From assembly GCF_025869515.1 (NCBI RefSeq), contig NZ_JAOZVR010000053.1, forward strand, positions 1-64,000: a stretch of 64,000 bases of DNA. Direction: 5' to 3'. Shown piece by piece: positions 48,251-59,075 of this stretch. The notes beneath the pieces are model-generated. The model had not been told where the DNA came from. It was given only the letters and a program-made list of their open reading frames with translations, and ran no database searches. Position 1 is the stretch's first letter, and each line of letters begins with the position of its first letter. Made by a program: the position numbers and the translations under genes. This DNA is from Ferrovibrio sp. (lineage in GTDB: Bacteria; Pseudomonadota; Alphaproteobacteria; Ferrovibrionales; Ferrovibrionaceae).

Positions 48251-49837
48251 ATGCCGAAGTCCCTCTCCCGCCGCGCCCTGCTCGCTGCCGCCGCGCCGGC
48301 CGCCGCGGCCGCCGTCGCCGCGCCCGCCCTGCTGCCGCGCCTCGTGCGCGCCCAGAGCGACGACCGCCCGAGCCTGCGCATCGCCGTGCAGGCCCTGCCG
48401 CCGACGCTCGAGCCGCTGGAATCGATTTCCAATGTCGGGCTGCGCCTGACCTACAATGTGTTCGACACCCTGCTGCGCCGCGACTTCCTCGCGGAAGCGA
48501 AAGGCGAAGGCGGCGGCTCCAGCCTGGTGCCGCATCTGGCCACAAGCCTGCGCCAGCGCGATCCGCTGACCTGGGAGGCGGCGCTGCGTCCGGGCGTGCG
48601 GCTGCAGGATGGCGGCGAGCTGACGGCGGACGACGTGCTCTCCACCTTCTCGGCCGAACGCATGTGGGGTCCGCAGGTGCAGGCTTTCGAGGGCAAGGTG
48701 AATTTCGGCCATCTCGCCGGCGTGGACGCGGTGGACCGCTATACCGTGCTGCTGCGCACGCGGAGTCCCGATGTGGCGATGCCGCATCGCCTCGCCGCCT
48801 ATGGCGGCTGGATTCATTCGGCGAAGGCCTGTGCCGCCGGCGGCCTGGAGGGCATGCGCAAGCAGCCGGTCGGCAGCGGGCCGTATCGCCATGCCAGTTT
48901 CGCGCGCGACCAGCGCGTGGTGCTGGACTCGCATGACGACTACTGGATGGGCCGACCGCCGGCGAAGCAGATCATCTTCAGCGTGGTGCCCGAAGCCTCG
49001 ACGCGGCTGGCCGGACTGCAGGCCGGCGATTTCGACCTGGTGACCAACCTGCTGCCCGAGCAGGCCGAGAGCCTGGCCGGGCATCCGAAGCTGGAAGGCG
49101 TCGATGTGCCGCTCGATTTCGCCCATATCCTCTATTACGACACGCGCCGGCCGGTGCTGCGCGATGTGCGGGTGCGGCGCGCGCTGAATCACGCGGTCGA
49201 CTGCGACCTGCTCGGCCGCTCGCTCTGGGGTCCGGGCTATCGCCGCATGGCCGCGTTGCAGGTGCCGGCCTTCGGGGCCCTCTACGACGCCGGCCGCCAG
49301 GGCTTCGAGCACGACCCCGCACGCGCGCGCCAGCTGCTGCGCGAGGCCGGCTATGGCGGCGAGGAGATCGTGATCCGCATCGCGCCGGCCTATTACCTGC
49401 AGATGCTGCAGGCGGTGCAGATCGTGCAGCAGATGTGGCTGGCGGTCGGCGTCAACAGCCGGATCGAAACGCGCGAGAATCTGTCGCTGCTGGCCCAGCC
49501 CGGCGCCGATGTGCGGCCGACCTCGATCGCCTTCCGCTTCCCCGACCCGCTCGGCGGCGGACTGATGGTGCATCTGTCGCGCGACTATTTCCTGCAGAAG
49601 CAGGGCTTCTGGCAGCCCGACCGGTTCAACGCCATCAGCGATGCGCTGGCCACCGCCACCGACCGGGACGAACGCAGGCGGCTGTGGCTGGCGCTGCTGG
49701 ATGAATACGAGGCCGAGGCGCCGGCGCTGATCCTCTATCCGGTGCGCGAATATTTCGCCAAGCGGCGCAACATCCGCTGGACGCATTATCCGCTCTACTA
49801 CATGGACTTCCGCGGCTACAATCTCGGCTTCGCCTGA
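48251..49837 (+). CDS. ABC transporter substrate-binding protein (SBP family 5)
   Basis: Tat-like signal RRALLAAAAPAAAAAVAAPALLPRLVRAQ; peptide-binding motifs. Confidence 0.9.
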   Translation: MPKSLSRRALLAAAAPAAAAAVAAPALLPRLVRAQSDDRPSLRIAVQALPPTLEPLESISNVGLRLTYNVFDTLLRRDFLAEAKGEGGGSSLVPHLATSLRQRDPLTWEAALRPGVRLQDGGELTADDVLSTFSAERMWGPQVQAFEGKVNFGHLAGVDAVDRYTVLLRTRSPDVAMPHRLAAYGGWIHSAKACAAGGLEGMRKQPVGSGPYRHASFARDQRVVLDSHDDYWMGRPPAKQIIFSVVPEASTRLAGLQAGDFDLVTNLLPEQAESLAGHPKLEGVDVPLDFAHILYYDTRRPVLRDVRVRRALNHAVDCDLLGRSLWGPGYRRMAALQVPAFGALYDAGRQGFEHDPARARQLLREAGYGGEEIVIRIAPAYYLQMLQAVQIVQQMWLAVGVNSRIETRENLSLLAQPGADVRPTSIAFRFPDPLGGGLMVHLSRDYFLQKQGFWQPDRFNAISDALATATDRDERRRLWLALLDEYEAEAPALILYPVREYFAKRRNIRWTHYPLYYMDFRGYNLGFA

Positions 49838-49852
49838 ACGGCGGCGGCGCGT

Positions 49853-50734
49853 TCAGGCCGTCCGCAGCTTCGCCGCGCCCCGGCGCAGAATCTGCGCCAG
49901 CGCCGCCACCTTGGCCTGCGGCTGATCCTGGCGCCAGACCAGCAGCGTCTTCACCTGCCGGAACGGCGGCGCCAGCCGGTGCTCCCGCAGGCGGTCGCGG
50001 TCGACGAAGCCGGCCAGCACGCTGCGCGGCATCAGCGCCACGCCCATGCCGGCCGCCACGCAGCCCAGCATGACGTGATAGGAAGCCAGCTCCACCGTGC
50101 GGGCGATCTCGCGACCGCCCTGGCCGAACCAGCGTTCCAACCTTTCGCGATGCGGGCAGCCGGGATGGAAAGCCAGCATGCTGCCCTCGCGCAAGTCGGC
50201 CGGGCGGCGCACCGGCGGATGGTCGGCCGCCGTCACCAGCACCAGTTCCTCGTCGAACACGGCGAGCGCGGCAAGCCGCGCATCGCAGACCCGCCGGGCC
50301 ACCAGGGCGGCGTCGCTCTCGCCGGCCAGCACCATGGCCATCAGGTCGCGCGGCGAACCGGTATGCAGCTCGACGCGCACGGCGGGATGGCGCCGGTGAT
50401 ACTCGGCCAGCGGCGCCGGCAGCCGCACGCCGGCGGTGCTTTCCATGGTGCCGAGGCGCAGAATACCGCGCGGCGGCGCATTGTCGTTCAAGGCGGCGCG
50501 CGCCTCGTCGGCCAGGGCCAGCAGGCGCCGGGCGTAATCCAGCAGCGTGCGGCCGGCCGGCGTGATCTGCAGCCGCTTGCCGGCGCGGACGAACAGCGGC
50601 GTGCCGAGATCGTCTTCCAGCTTGCGGATGCGCGCCGTGACATTGGACTGCACGCGATGCAGTCGGCCGGCGGCGGCCGTGATGCCGCCGGCTTCCACCA
50701 CGGTGCGGAAGACATGCAGGTCGGACAGGTCCAT
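49853..50734 (-). CDS. LysR family transcriptional regulator
   Basis: MDLSDLHVFRTVVEAGGITAAAGRLHRVQSNVTARIRKLEDDLGTPLFVR. Confidence 0.94.
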   Translation of the reverse strand: MDLSDLHVFRTVVEAGGITAAAGRLHRVQSNVTARIRKLEDDLGTPLFVRAGKRLQITPAGRTLLDYARRLLALADEARAALNDNAPPRGILRLGTMESTAGVRLPAPLAEYHRRHPAVRVELHTGSPRDLMAMVLAGESDAALVARRVCDARLAALAVFDEELVLVTAADHPPVRRPADLREGSMLAFHPGCPHRERLERWFGQGGREIARTVELASYHVMLGCVAAGMGVALMPRSVLAGFVDRDRLREHRLAPPFRQVKTLLVWRQDQPQAKVAALAQILRRGAAKLRTA

Positions 50735-50845
50735 GGCTATATCTCATTTCGAGATGAATCAGATCATTATTATTCATTTTACGGGATATACCGCCCGGCG
50801 CAAGATGGCATGCATCGCTCCTCCCCAGCCGGAAAGACCCGCCCC

Positions 50846-51205
50846 ATGACCATCCTCGTCGCCTTCCGCAGCCGCCTGCGGCCCGAAGCCACCGAAGCCT
50901 ATGCCGCGATGGCGCAGCAGATCGGTCCGCTCGCCATGGCGGTACCCGGCTATCTCGCGCACAAGGCCTATACCGCGCCCGACGGCGAACGCGTCACCCT
51001 GGTGGAATACGAGTCCGAGGCGGCCGTGCGCATCTGGGCGCGCGATGCCGCGCATGCACAGGCCAAGACGGCCGGCCGCGCCGAGTTCTTCGCCTGGTAT
51101 CGCGTGCAGATCTGCCAGGTGCTGCGCGACCACGGCCATGACATGGCCGAAACCCGGCCGGCTGCCGCTACCTCCGGTCGACCGCCGATCGCGCGCTATT
51201 ACTGA
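50846..51205 (+). CDS. Antibiotic biosynthesis monooxygenase-like (ABM) protein
   Basis: MTILVAFRSRLRPEATEAYAAMAQQIGPLAMAVPGYLAHKAYTAPDGERVTLVEYES. Confidence 0.75.
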   Translation: MTILVAFRSRLRPEATEAYAAMAQQIGPLAMAVPGYLAHKAYTAPDGERVTLVEYESEAAVRIWARDAAHAQAKTAGRAEFFAWYRVQICQVLRDHGHDMAETRPAAATSGRPPIARYY

Positions 51206-51348
51206 AGGCAGCGGTCGGCAGTGCAGCCCGACGAAATGACGCCGCGGCAGCTTGCCTTGGCCGCCCTGGCTGCGCCAGCATGGCGCAGCCGGCGCCGGGG
51301 TGGGTCCTGAGTCGCCGGGAGGCAGACCGGTTTCGAGGGGGAAGCTGC

Positions 51349-52611
51349 ATGTTCGGTTTGGTGAAGCCGCGTGCCGTCGCCGGGCTGGCGGCGGCGCTGG
51401 GTCTCGGTATCGTCGCACTGGCCATACTGCCGCAGGCCGCGGCACAGCCCGGGCAGCGGCGCGGTCCCGCCGAGATGCGGCCCGAGGGCGGTGGAGCTGC
51501 GCAGCAGGGCCAGGGCATGCGCGGCGAAGGCCAGCGTGGCGAAAGCCCGCGTGCAGAAGGCCAGGGCGGCGAAGGCCCGCGGGGCGAAGTGCCGCGCTGG
51601 ATCGACACCCATGTGCATCTGGTCAGCGGCGTCACCAACACCACCGGCGACTGGCCCGGCGCGGTGCGCGCGGCGATTGCCGACATGGACAAGAACAATA
51701 TCGGCCTGGCCATCGTGATGCCGACGCCGCAGCCGCCGGGCAAGTCACTCTACGATATCGCCGACTTCACCGACGCGCTGCGCAAGCATCCCGGCCGCTT
51801 CGCCTTCCTGGGCGGCGGCGGCACGCTGAATCCGATGATCCACATCGAGCCCGATGCCGAGAAGGTGGACGACGCGACGCGGCAGAAGTTCGCCAATATC
51901 GCCAACGGCATCATCGATGCCGGCGCGTTGGGCTTCGGCGAGATGTCGGCCAATCACCTGTCGGTCAACGACGCGCATTCCTATCACCGCTCGCGCCCCG
52001 ACCATCCGCTGTTCCTGCTGCTGGCCGAGATCGCGGCGAAGCGCAACGTGGTGATCGATTTCCACATGGATACGGTGATCGAACCGACCCCGCTGCCGCC
52101 GAAGATGAAGGAGATGTCGCAACGCAATCCGCCGGTGCTGACGCCGAACCTGGCGCAGTTCGAAGCGCTGCTGGCGCATGATCGCGGCGCACGCATCGTC
52201 TGGGCCCATGCCGGCGTCGACCATACCGGCGTGCTGAGCGTCGAGCTGATCCGCCGCATGATGACCACGCATCCCAATCTGTACATGAGCATCAAGGCGC
52301 TGCCGCAGTCGCCCGAGCCGAATGCGACGCTGGCCCGCGAAGGCCGGCTGCGGCCGGACTGGCGCAAGCTGGTGGCCGAATTCCCGACCCGCTTCGTGAT
52401 CGGCACCGACCGCTTCTACGGCTCGTCGGCCACCGGGATGAAGGCCGGCGGCGGCAACGCGAACCAGCGGGCTTCGGCCGGCAGCATCTTCCTCGAACGC
52501 ACCGTGCCGATGACCGCGGCGGCGCAGACCCTGCTGTCGCAGCTGCCGCCGCAACTGGCGCAGCGCGTGGCGGTCGACAATGTGAAGGCGATCTATCGTT
52601 TGCCTAACTGA
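51349..52611 (+). CDS. Secreted amidohydrolase-family protein with Gly/Glu/Arg-rich linker
   Basis: Signal-like N-terminus; RWIDTHVHLVSG; IVWAHAGVDHTG; FVIGTDRFYG. Confidence 0.85.
   Translation: MFGLVKPRAVAGLAAALGLGIVALAILPQAAAQPGQRRGPAEMRPEGGGAAQQGQGMRGEGQRGESPRAEGQGGEGPRGEVPRWIDTHVHLVSGVTNTTGDWPGAVRAAIADMDKNNIGLAIVMPTPQPPGKSLYDIADFTDALRKHPGRFAFLGGGGTLNPMIHIEPDAEKVDDATRQKFANIANGIIDAGALGFGEMSANHLSVNDAHSYHRSRPDHPLFLLLAEIAAKRNVVIDFHMDTVIEPTPLPPKMKEMSQRNPPVLTPNLAQFEALLAHDRGARIVWAHAGVDHTGVLSVELIRRMMTTHPNLYMSIKALPQSPEPNATLAREGRLRPDWRKLVAEFPTRFVIGTDRFYGSSATGMKAGGGNANQRASAGSIFLERTVPMTAAAQTLLSQLPPQLAQRVAVDNVKAIYRLPN
51523..51597. repeat. Five imperfect 15-nt tandem repeats encoding GE(G/S/V)(Q/P)R-like units
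   Basis: GEGQR GESPR AEGQG GEGPR GEVPR in the linker. Confidence 0.8.
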
Positions 52612-53356
52612 CGATCCATCTTGCGACGATATAGCCGCCGAGAAGCAGCAGCGCGCCGTAGAAGGCGCGTTTGAAGCCGGTTTCCGACAGGCGGTGGCGC
52701 AGGCGGCGGCCCAGCCCCATCCCGGCCAGCGCCGGCAGCACGGCGGCGAGCGACAGCCAGAGCAGTTCGCCGGTCAGCAGGCTGCGGCCGCCCAGGCTGG
52801 CGCCGAGCGCCAGCGTCGAGGCCATGAACAGCAGGCCCATCGCCTGCACCAGCTGGTCGCGGCTGAGGCCCAGCGCCTGCAGGTAGGGCACGCCGGGCAC
52901 CACGAAGCTGCCGGTCAGGCCGGTCAGCACGCCGTTGGCCAGGCCGAGCAGCGGTCCGGCCCAGATCTCATGCCGCGCCGGCAGGCTGAGCGGTGGCCGG
53001 GTCAGGCCGATCACCGCATAGAGCGCCAGCAGCAAGCCGAGCAGCGCGGCCAGCGTCTTCGTATCCACCGTATTGAGCGCGGCGGTACCGAGCCAGATGG
53101 CGCCGGCGGCGCAGAGCAGGAACGGCCAGAGCCGGCGCAGCAGCAGCGCCAGATGCCCGCCAGTGCAGGCCTGCCACAGATTGGTGACGACATTGGGCGC
53201 CAGCAGCAGGATCATCGCCACGCGCAGGTCCATGGTGGCCGCCAGCAGGCCGAGCGAGATGCTGGGCAGGCCGAGCCCGATGGTGCCCTTCACCGTGCCG
53301 GCGAGCAGGAACACCGCGCCGATCCACAGCAGCAGAAGATGGTCGTCGACTATCAC
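52604..53356 (-). CDS. Sulfite exporter TauE/SafE family protein
   Basis: GTVKGTIGLGLPSISLGLLA...GLANGVLTGLTGSFVVPGVPYLQALGLSRDQLVQAMGL; GTG start. Confidence 0.88.
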   Translation of the reverse strand: MIVDDHLLLLWIGAVFLLAGTVKGTIGLGLPSISLGLLAATMDLRVAMILLLAPNVVTNLWQACTGGHLALLLRRLWPFLLCAAGAIWLGTAALNTVDTKTLAALLGLLLALYAVIGLTRPPLSLPARHEIWAGPLLGLANGVLTGLTGSFVVPGVPYLQALGLSRDQLVQAMGLLFMASTLALGASLGGRSLLTGELLWLSLAAVLPALAGMGLGRRLRHRLSETGFKRAFYGALLLLGGYIVARWIVS

Positions 53357-53455
53357 TGAGAAAACTCCGCGTCGGGGGATGGGGCTGCAGCATGGCAGCA
53401 AAGGCGACACGGATGCTTCGGCGCCGGCCGAAGTGTTTCACTTCATTCTCGTCGC

Positions 53456-53471
53456 TCCCGCGAAAGCGGGA
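53456..53471. repeat. Dispersed palindrome TCCCGCGAAAGCGGGA
   Basis: Resembles common proteobacterial intergenic repeat CCCGCGAAAGCGGG; intergenic. Confidence 0.55.
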
Positions 53472-53486
53472 ATCCCATTTTCTGCC

Positions 53487-53849
53487 TCACCCCAGCCAGA
53501 GCAGGCCGAGCGCGAAGACCGCCGGCAGGGTCTGGATATAGAGAATCTTGCGTGCCGCCGTGGCCGCGCCGTAGACGCCCGCCACCGCGACGCAGGCGAG
53601 GAAGAAGCTGGTGATGTGCAGCGCGGCGGGTTGGGCCGGATACAGCAGGCCGAAGACCAGCCCGGCCGCGAGGAAGCCGTTGTAAAGCCCCTGGTTGGCG
53701 GCGAGCACGGCAGTGTCGCGGGCTTTCTCGGGCGTGTTGCGGAAGGCGCGCAGGCCGGCGGGCCTGGTCCAGAGAAACATCTCCAGCACCAGGATCCAGA
53801 CATGCAGCGCCGCCACCAGCGCCGTGACGATGATGCCGGGCAGAGTCAT
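53487..53849 (-). CDS. DUF1304-like membrane protein
   Basis: LHVWILVLEMFLWTRPAGLRAF...ANQGLYNGFLAAGLVFGL. Confidence 0.85.
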   Translation of the reverse strand: MTLPGIIVTALVAALHVWILVLEMFLWTRPAGLRAFRNTPEKARDTAVLAANQGLYNGFLAAGLVFGLLYPAQPAALHITSFFLACVAVAGVYGAATAARKILYIQTLPAVFALGLLWLG

Positions 53850-54511
53850 GCGGTATCCTTTTCGAGAAACCAGTGCGCAACCGGCTTGAACCAGCCGAGC
53901 CCGGCCTGTTCGGCGAGCCGGCTTTCCGCCGGTGTGGCGCCGAGCCAGAAACATTCCCTGCGCGGCGCGTTGTGTTTCTTCAGCAGCCGGCGCAGATGCA
54001 GCGCGCGCGCCGCCTCGCCGTCCTGCGGCCGGAACGGCAGCACCAGCAGCGCCTCGGCCTTGCCGCCGAAATCCGCATTGAGCCGTGCCAGCAGGCGTTT
54101 GCGCGTCGCCGCATCCAGCTGGCCGGAGACGGCATCGTCAGCCAGCAGCAGCAGCCGGCCCTCGAAACGTCGCACGGCGGCGGCCACCGCCGGGTGGCAG
54201 CCGGCGCCGTCGTAAAGATGATGCAGCGGCAGCAGGGCCGTGGAGAGATTGACGCCGGTATCGAGCAGAGCGGCGGTATAGTCGCGATAGCTGACACCGA
54301 GCCGTTCCGCCCGCTGCAGACGGCGCAGCGCCACCTCGCGCGGCGGCGTCGCCCAGGCCTTCTGCACCGCCTTGCGCCAGACCCAGGCATTCCACGACAT
54401 GTCGAGCAGCGGCGGGCCGCCGTTATGGCCGATGCCGGGCAGGATCGAGTCCGGCCGCCGGAGCATGAACTCCAGGTTGGGATGGCGGGTATCGAAGTAA
54501 CGGTCGCCCAT
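53846..54511 (-). CDS. Hypothetical protein
   Basis: Overlaps DUF1304-like gene by 4 nt; consistent coding composition. Confidence 0.65.
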   Translation of the reverse strand: MGDRYFDTRHPNLEFMLRRPDSILPGIGHNGGPPLLDMSWNAWVWRKAVQKAWATPPREVALRRLQRAERLGVSYRDYTAALLDTGVNLSTALLPLHHLYDGAGCHPAVAAAVRRFEGRLLLLADDAVSGQLDAATRKRLLARLNADFGGKAEALLVLPFRPQDGEAARALHLRRLLKKHNAPRRECFWLGATPAESRLAEQAGLGWFKPVAHWFLEKDTA

Positions 54512-54558
54512 GGGCGCAGTCTCAGGCCGGACTTAGCTCCCTGTCAATCGGCGGGCGG

Positions 54559-54918
54559 TCAGGTCGCGGGCTTGGCGACGCTCGGATGCATCGCATGGGC
54601 ATCCAGCACGCGGGCGGAATAGACCACCGCCGCGCCGGCGCTGATCGAGATCGCCACGTTGCAGGCTTCGGCGATTTCTTCCCGGGTGGCGCCATGGCGG
54701 ATCGCCGCATCGGTGTGCACGGTGATGCAGCCGTCGCAGCGCAGCGCCACGGCCACCGCGATCGACATCAGCTCGCGCATCTTGGCATCGAGATGGCCGC
54801 TGTCCTTGTAGGCGGTGGCCATCGCGCGGTAGCCGTCCATGGTCCCCGGGCTGAGCTTGCCCAGGTCGCCGGTGGTGGATTTGAGCTGGCGGCGGTAATC
54901 GTTCCAGTCGAGCATCAT
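54559..54918 (-). CDS. Carboxymuconolactone decarboxylase/AhpD-like protein
   Basis: MRELMSIAVAVALRCDGCITVHTDAAIRHGATREEIAEACNVAISI. Confidence 0.92.
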   Translation of the reverse strand: MMLDWNDYRRQLKSTTGDLGKLSPGTMDGYRAMATAYKDSGHLDAKMRELMSIAVAVALRCDGCITVHTDAAIRHGATREEIAEACNVAISISAGAAVVYSARVLDAHAMHPSVAKPAT

Positions 54919-54989
54919 GACGGCGTCCTTTCGTTTGCGGAACAAAGGCTCGGCCGCTACCGTTGCGCTGTCAACCTGCAGGACCCGCC

Positions 54990-56237
54990 ATGATCGATCC
55001 GGTCATCATCCATTTCGCCGCCGCGCTGGGCATCGGCCTGCTGATCGGCGCCGAACGCGAAAGGCGCAAGAACGCCCGTTCGGCGGCCGGCATCCGCACC
55101 TTCACCCTGGCGGCGCTGGCCGGCGCGGCTGCCCAGAGCATCGGCGCTGCGCTGCTGCTCGCCGTCGCCGTGGCCGGCACCGCCCTGCTCTGCGCCGTCG
55201 CCTATTACCGGCAGGCCGGCGAAGCGGAGGATGGGGTCGAAGACGGCAATTACGGCCTGACCTCGGAAATCGCCCTGGTGCTGACCGTGCTGCTGGGCGG
55301 GCTGTGCATGCTGCAGCCGGCACTGGCGGCGGGCATCGGCGTCACCGCCGCGATGCTGCTGGCGGCCCGCACATCGATGCATGTCTTCGTGCGCCAGGTG
55401 CTGACCGAGGCCGAGGTGCGCGACGCGCTGCTGTTCGCCGGCGCCACGCTGGTGATCCTGCCGCTGCTGCCCGACCGCGCGATGGGGCCGTTCGGCGCCT
55501 TCAATCCCGCCAAGCTGTGGATCGTGGTGATCCTGGTGATGGCGATCGGCGGCCTCGGCCATATCGCCGTGCGCGCGCTCGGTGCGCGTTACGGCCTGCC
55601 GCTGGCCGGCTTTGCCGGCGGCTTCGTGTCCAGCACCGCCACCATCGGCGCGATGGGCAACCGCGCGAAAAATGCCGAGGCCCGCAGCGCCCCGGTCGCC
55701 GGCGCCGTCGCCGGTGCGGTGCTCTCCACCGTCGCCACGGTAATCCAGATGGCGTTGGTGCTGGCGGCCACCAGCCTGCCGGTGCTGCAGCATCTGGCGC
55801 TGCCGCTCGGCCTGGCCGGCATCGCGGCCGTCGCCTATGGTGTGGTCTTCACGCTTTTCGCCCTGCGTCAGGCGCACGAAACCGACGAGGAACCCGGCCG
55901 CGCCTTCCGGCTGAGCGGTGCACTGGTCTTCGCCGGCATGCTGGCGATCGTGCTGTTCGCCTCGGCGGCCCTGCAGCATTCTTTCGGTGCCGCCGGCGTG
56001 CTGGCGGCAGCCGCGCTGGCCGGCTTTGCCGATACCCATGCCGCGGCGATCTCGGTCGCCTCGCTGCAGATCGACGCCCGGGCGGCAGCCATACCAATCC
56101 TGGCCGCCTTCACCGCCAATTCGGTCAGCAAGGCGGTGTTCGCCTGGGTCGGCGGCGGTATGGCCTATGCCCTGCGGGTGATTCCCGGCCTGATGCTGGT
56201 GACGCTTGCCGCCTGGGCCGGGCTGCTGCTCGCCTGA
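54990..56237 (+). CDS. MgtC/SapB-DUF4010 family membrane protein
   Basis: AAALGIGLLIGAERERRKNARSAAGIRTFTLAALAGA. Confidence 0.88.
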   Translation: MIDPVIIHFAAALGIGLLIGAERERRKNARSAAGIRTFTLAALAGAAAQSIGAALLLAVAVAGTALLCAVAYYRQAGEAEDGVEDGNYGLTSEIALVLTVLLGGLCMLQPALAAGIGVTAAMLLAARTSMHVFVRQVLTEAEVRDALLFAGATLVILPLLPDRAMGPFGAFNPAKLWIVVILVMAIGGLGHIAVRALGARYGLPLAGFAGGFVSSTATIGAMGNRAKNAEARSAPVAGAVAGAVLSTVATVIQMALVLAATSLPVLQHLALPLGLAGIAAVAYGVVFTLFALRQAHETDEEPGRAFRLSGALVFAGMLAIVLFASAALQHSFGAAGVLAAAALAGFADTHAAAISVASLQIDARAAAIPILAAFTANSVSKAVFAWVGGGMAYALRVIPGLMLVTLAAWAGLLLA

Positions 56238-56242
56238 CGGAC

Positions 56243-57658
56243 TCAGTCCTCGTCGGGCGCGTAGGGATTCTTGCCCTTGCGCAGATGCATGCGCACCGGC
56301 ACGCCCGGCATGTCGAAGACCTCGCGGATACCGTTGATCAGGTAGCGCAGGTAGGATTCCGGGATGTATTCGGCGCGCGGCGCGAACAGTGCAATCGTCG
56401 GCGGCCGCGCCTTCACCTGGGTGGCATAGCGGATGCGCACCGTGCGTCCGCCGGCCAGCGGCGGCGCCAGGCGCTGGGTCATCTCTTCGAGCCAGCGGTT
56501 GAGCTGCGCGGTCGGGATGCGGCGGTTCCATCTTTCGTATTGCGCCATCACCGCCGGCAGCAGGCGGTCGAGATGGCGGCCGGTCAGCGCCGAAAGCGTG
56601 ACGACCGGAACGCCGCGCGCCTGCGGCAGCGAACGGATCAGCCGGTCCTCGATTTCCTTCAGCGCCAGCGCGCGATCCTCGACGGCATCCCACTTGTTGA
56701 CCGCCAGCACCAGCGCGCGGCCTTCCTGCATCACATGGTCGGCGATGGTGAGATCCTGCTTGTCCATGCCGAGCGTGCCATCCAGCACCAGCACGACGAC
56801 CTGGGCCAGGCGGATAGTGCGCAGTGTGTCGGCGACCGAGAGCTTTTCCAGCTTCTGCTCGACACGCGACTTGCGCCGCAGGCCGGCGGTATCGACCAGT
56901 TTGACGTTGCGGCCCTGGTATTCCCACTGGATGGCGATGGCATCGCGGGTCAGGCCCGGCTCCGGCCCGGTCAGCAGGCGATCGCTGCCGATCAGCGCAT
57001 TCACCAGCGTCGACTTGCCGGCATTGGGTCGGCCGACAATGGCGAGCTGGATCGGCTTGGAGGGGTCGTCGATCAGCGGTGTTTCATTCTCGGGGTCGAT
57101 GTCGATATCGACCTCGACCGGCTCCAGTTCGTCGCCGTCATCGCCCAGCGCATTGCCGGTGCGGCCGCCGATATGTTCCATCAGCGCGACGGCAAGATCG
57201 TACATGCCCTCGCCGTGTTCGGCCGAAACCGGCAGCGGATCGCCGAAGCCAAGGCCGTAGGCCTCGCCGACCCCGGTCTTGCCGGCGCCGCCTTCGCATT
57301 TGTTGGCCAGCAGCAGCACCGGCGTCTTCTGCTTGCGCAGCCAGTTGGCGAAATGCTTGTCGACCGGGGTGACGCCGGCGCGGCCGTCGATGACGAACAG
57401 CACCGCATCGGCCTCCCTCACGGCGGCCTCGGTCTGCTGCCGCATGCGTCCGGTCATGCTGTCGACGTCGGATTCTTCCAGGCCGGCGGTGTCGACGGCG
57501 GTGAATTCGAGATCGCCAAGCCGCGCGGCACCCTCGCGCCGGTCGCGCGTCACGCCCGGCGTGTCGTCGACAATGGCGAGGCGCTTGCCGACCAGACGAT
57601 TGAACAGCGTCGATTTGCCGACATTCGGCCGACCGACGATTGCGACTTTGGCAGACAT
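56243..57658 (-). CDS. der: Ribosome biogenesis GTPase Der
   Basis: Two G domains: [20 protein letters not shown] and [20 protein letters not shown]. Confidence 0.97.
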   Translation of the reverse strand: MSAKVAIVGRPNVGKSTLFNRLVGKRLAIVDDTPGVTRDRREGAARLGDLEFTAVDTAGLEESDVDSMTGRMRQQTEAAVREADAVLFVIDGRAGVTPVDKHFANWLRKQKTPVLLLANKCEGGAGKTGVGEAYGLGFGDPLPVSAEHGEGMYDLAVALMEHIGGRTGNALGDDGDELEPVEVDIDIDPENETPLIDDPSKPIQLAIVGRPNAGKSTLVNALIGSDRLLTGPEPGLTRDAIAIQWEYQGRNVKLVDTAGLRRKSRVEQKLEKLSVADTLRTIRLAQVVVLVLDGTLGMDKQDLTIADHVMQEGRALVLAVNKWDAVEDRALALKEIEDRLIRSLPQARGVPVVTLSALTGRHLDRLLPAVMAQYERWNRRIPTAQLNRWLEEMTQRLAPPLAGGRTVRIRYATQVKARPPTIALFAPRAEYIPESYLRYLINGIREVFDMPGVPVRMHLRKGKNPYAPDED

Positions 57659-57668
57659 TTTCTTCCGA

Positions 57669-59006
57669 TCAGCGCAGCGCAGTGAGGCGTGCGTCTTCCG
57701 TCACGATATAGACTGTACCGTCGGCCACCACGGGCGGCTGCGCCGCCTTGTCGGACAGTTCGATCTGGCCGATCAGGTCGCCGGTATAAGGCGAGATCGA
57801 CAGCATACGCTCATCTGTCGACGCCACCAGCAGGCGATCGCCGGCCAGCACCGGGCCCCACCAGGTGATGACACCCTTGTTGGTCTTGGCCTTGGGATCG
57901 AGATAGCGGCGCAGCTGGCGGATCCACTTCACCTTGCCGTCGCGGCGCGACAGGCAGATGATTTCCGCGTCGATGGTGATGGCATAGATGAAATCGCCGG
58001 CCACCCATGGCGTCTGGATGCTGGCGATCACGCGTTCCCAGACGCGCTCGCCGGTGCGCAGGTCGATGGCGATGAAACGGCCCGACTGGCTGACGGCATA
58101 GACGCGGCCACGATCGATTACCGGGCGGCCGTTGATGTCGTTCAGCGCGCCGGCCTGGCTGATGCGGCCGCTGGAGCGTACCAGCTGCTCACCCCAGGCC
58201 ACCACGCCGGTATCGGCACGCAGGGCGAGGATTTCGCCCGAGGAATAGGGCACCACCACCGTGTTGCCTTCGCTCGCGGGATTGGCCGCGCCGAGGAAAC
58301 CGGCCTGTTCGGCCACGCCGGTATGGAGCCACAGCTCGGTGCCGCGCTCGGTATCCAGCGCATGCAACTGGTTGTCATAGGTGACGACGAAGACGCGGCC
58401 ACCCTCGGCGGTCGGCGCGCCGCGGATCGGCTGCTTGAGCTGGGTGGCCCAGAAAGCGCGGCCGGTGGACGGCTCAAGCGCGATCACATCGCCGTAGCCG
58501 GTGGCCACGAACAGTTTGTCGGCATGCCAGGCCAGGCCGCCGCCGGTCGCGCCGGTCTCTTCCCGGCGCGGCGTCAGATTGACGCGCCACAGGCGCCGGC
58601 CGCTGGCCGCGTCGAAGGCGCTGACCTGGGCCGCGGCATCCATGGCGAAGACGCGGCCGCCGGCGATCACCGGCTGGGCCAGAATTTTCTGCTCGTCGTC
58701 GGCTTCGGCGCCGAGATCGGCGGTCCAGGCCGTGCGCAGGCGGTCGGGCAGTTCCAGATGCTGCATGGCATGGCTGGGATAGCCGCCGGCCTGCGGCCAT
58801 TCCGGATTGCGCCACGGCTTGGGCAGCGCCACCGGCGTATCCGCCAGCTGCGGATCGGGATCGAGCTGGCTGTCGAAAGCGATCACCGAAATGCGTTCGC
58901 CGACCGCCTCGATTTTCTGCTCTTTCGCGAACCAGTCATCGATGGTGTCGCAGCCGGCAAGACTCAGCACCGTAACGGCCAGAAGTGCAAAGCGCTGCAT
59001 GGACAT
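57669..59006 (-). CDS. bamB: Outer membrane assembly lipoprotein BamB
   Basis: Lipobox LAGCD; PQQ-type beta-propeller repeats; next to der. Confidence 0.88.
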   Translation of the reverse strand: MSMQRFALLAVTVLSLAGCDTIDDWFAKEQKIEAVGERISVIAFDSQLDPDPQLADTPVALPKPWRNPEWPQAGGYPSHAMQHLELPDRLRTAWTADLGAEADDEQKILAQPVIAGGRVFAMDAAAQVSAFDAASGRRLWRVNLTPRREETGATGGGLAWHADKLFVATGYGDVIALEPSTGRAFWATQLKQPIRGAPTAEGGRVFVVTYDNQLHALDTERGTELWLHTGVAEQAGFLGAANPASEGNTVVVPYSSGEILALRADTGVVAWGEQLVRSSGRISQAGALNDINGRPVIDRGRVYAVSQSGRFIAIDLRTGERVWERVIASIQTPWVAGDFIYAITIDAEIICLSRRDGKVKWIRQLRRYLDPKAKTNKGVITWWGPVLAGDRLLVASTDERMLSISPYTGDLIGQIELSDKAAQPPVVADGTVYIVTEDARLTALR

Positions 59007-59075
59007 CCCTATTCCTTGGCCTCTAGCCTGATCACGGCGCATTCATTTCTGATCGGGGCATCTCTGAACCGGGCA

